In this document: positions 5,287 through 5,503 of the stretch, piece after piece
How positions within the stretch are numbered: position 1 is the first letter of the stretch
Layout of the letters: the number at the start of each line of letters is the position of its first letter
DNA from: Nocardioidaceae bacterium
Lineage (GTDB): Bacteria; Actinomycetota; Actinomycetes; Propionibacteriales; Nocardioidaceae
DNA: 5,503 bases
Direction: 5' to 3'
NCBI GenBank assembly: GCA_013811715.1
Contig: JACCUS010000090.1
Span: 1 to 5,503, forward strand
Made by a program: the position numbers and the translations under genes
Notes under the pieces: generated by a model
Told to the model about the DNA's origin: nothing
What the model saw: only the letters and a program-made list of their open reading frames with translations
Databases searched by the model: none

Positions 5287-5503
5287 ATGCGCAACCTCAT
5301 CGTGTTGGCGTTCGTCGGCCTCTTCGCCCAGCTGGTGGACGGCTCGCTGGGCATGGCGTACGGCGTCACCTCGTCCAGCTTGCTGCTCGCGGCAGGGGTG
5401 GCACCGGCGGCCGCCTCAGCTGCGGTCCACCTGTCCGAGGTCGGCACGACCCTAGTCTCCGGCGCCGCCCATTGGAAGTTCGGCAACGTCGACTGGCGGA
5501 TTG
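5287..5503 (+). CDS. TauE/SafE family membrane transporter, 3' truncated by the window edge
   Basis: Probable inner-membrane permease of the TauE/SafE family, whose members are proposed to export sulfite, sulfoacetate or related anions. Only 72 residues of a usual ~250-300 are visible. They include a first hydrophobic segment (about 3-17, LIVLAFVGLFAQLVD), the conserved DGSLGMAYGVTSSSLLL stretch (18-34), an Ala-rich second segment (35-48) and the family-typical HLSEVGTTLVSGAAHWKFGNVDW (read across 48-70). The start is supported by AAAAGGAG five bases upstream and a -35/-10 promoter in front. An operator-like repeat overlaps the promoter, so the gene is probably tightly regulated. It is divergent from csbD-soxR, sharing a 199-base intergenic region. 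Substrate is not determinable from this part; sulfite export is a family-level guess. Confidence 0.9.
   Translation, partial: MRNLIVLAFVGLFAQLVDGSLGMAYGVTSSSLLLAAGVAPAAASAAVHLSEVGTTLVSGAAHWKFGNVDWRI

Overview
The window comes from a high-GC Gram-positive (actinobacterial) chromosome. GC content is very high, with strong G/C preference at third codon positions. The gene families also fit: an actinobacterial-type cysS-rlmB pair with a long basic tail on RlmB, a DUF4032 protein, and a CsbD-type stress protein. I cannot name a genus from this sequence.

Layout on the plus strand: the 3' two-thirds of cysS (cysteinyl-tRNA synthetase, 3-914) overlaps by one base the start of rlmB (TrmH/SpoU-family rRNA 2'-O-methyltransferase, 914-1882). 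A 96-base gap follows, holding a perfect 15-bp inverted repeat. Next is an acyl-CoA dehydrogenase (1979-3136) with a strong ribosome binding site. Layout on the minus strand, read right to left: csbD (5087-4911), soxR (4897-4427) and a DUF4032 gene with a kinase-like N-terminus (4383-3178). They are closely spaced (13 and 43 bases) and could be one transcript. It converges on the acyl-CoA dehydrogenase, with 41 bases between the stop codons. At the right edge, divergent from csbD, begins a TauE/SafE-family membrane transporter (5287 to the window end, 3' truncated). A recognisable -35/-10 promoter precedes it, overlapped by an AT-rich, operator-like repeat cluster.

Functionally the left part is housekeeping translation (tRNA charging and ribosomal RNA modification) followed by a CoA-ester oxidation enzyme. 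The right part looks like stress and redox biology: an iron-sulfur redox sensor (SoxR), a small general-stress protein (CsbD), a kinase-like protein of unknown substrate, and a possible sulfur-anion exporter. That these right-hand genes work together is inference from spacing and orientation only; no canonical SoxR operator was found in their intergenic regions.

There is no sign of CRISPR, prophage, insertion sequences or RNA genes, and no clear previously undescribed multi-gene system. The items most worth checking are the inverted repeat before the acyl-CoA dehydrogenase, the operator cluster before the TauE/SafE gene, and the DUF4032 protein with an apparently complete kinase residue set. 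The many other long open frames, including one of about 4 kb on the minus strand, are shadows caused by high GC.
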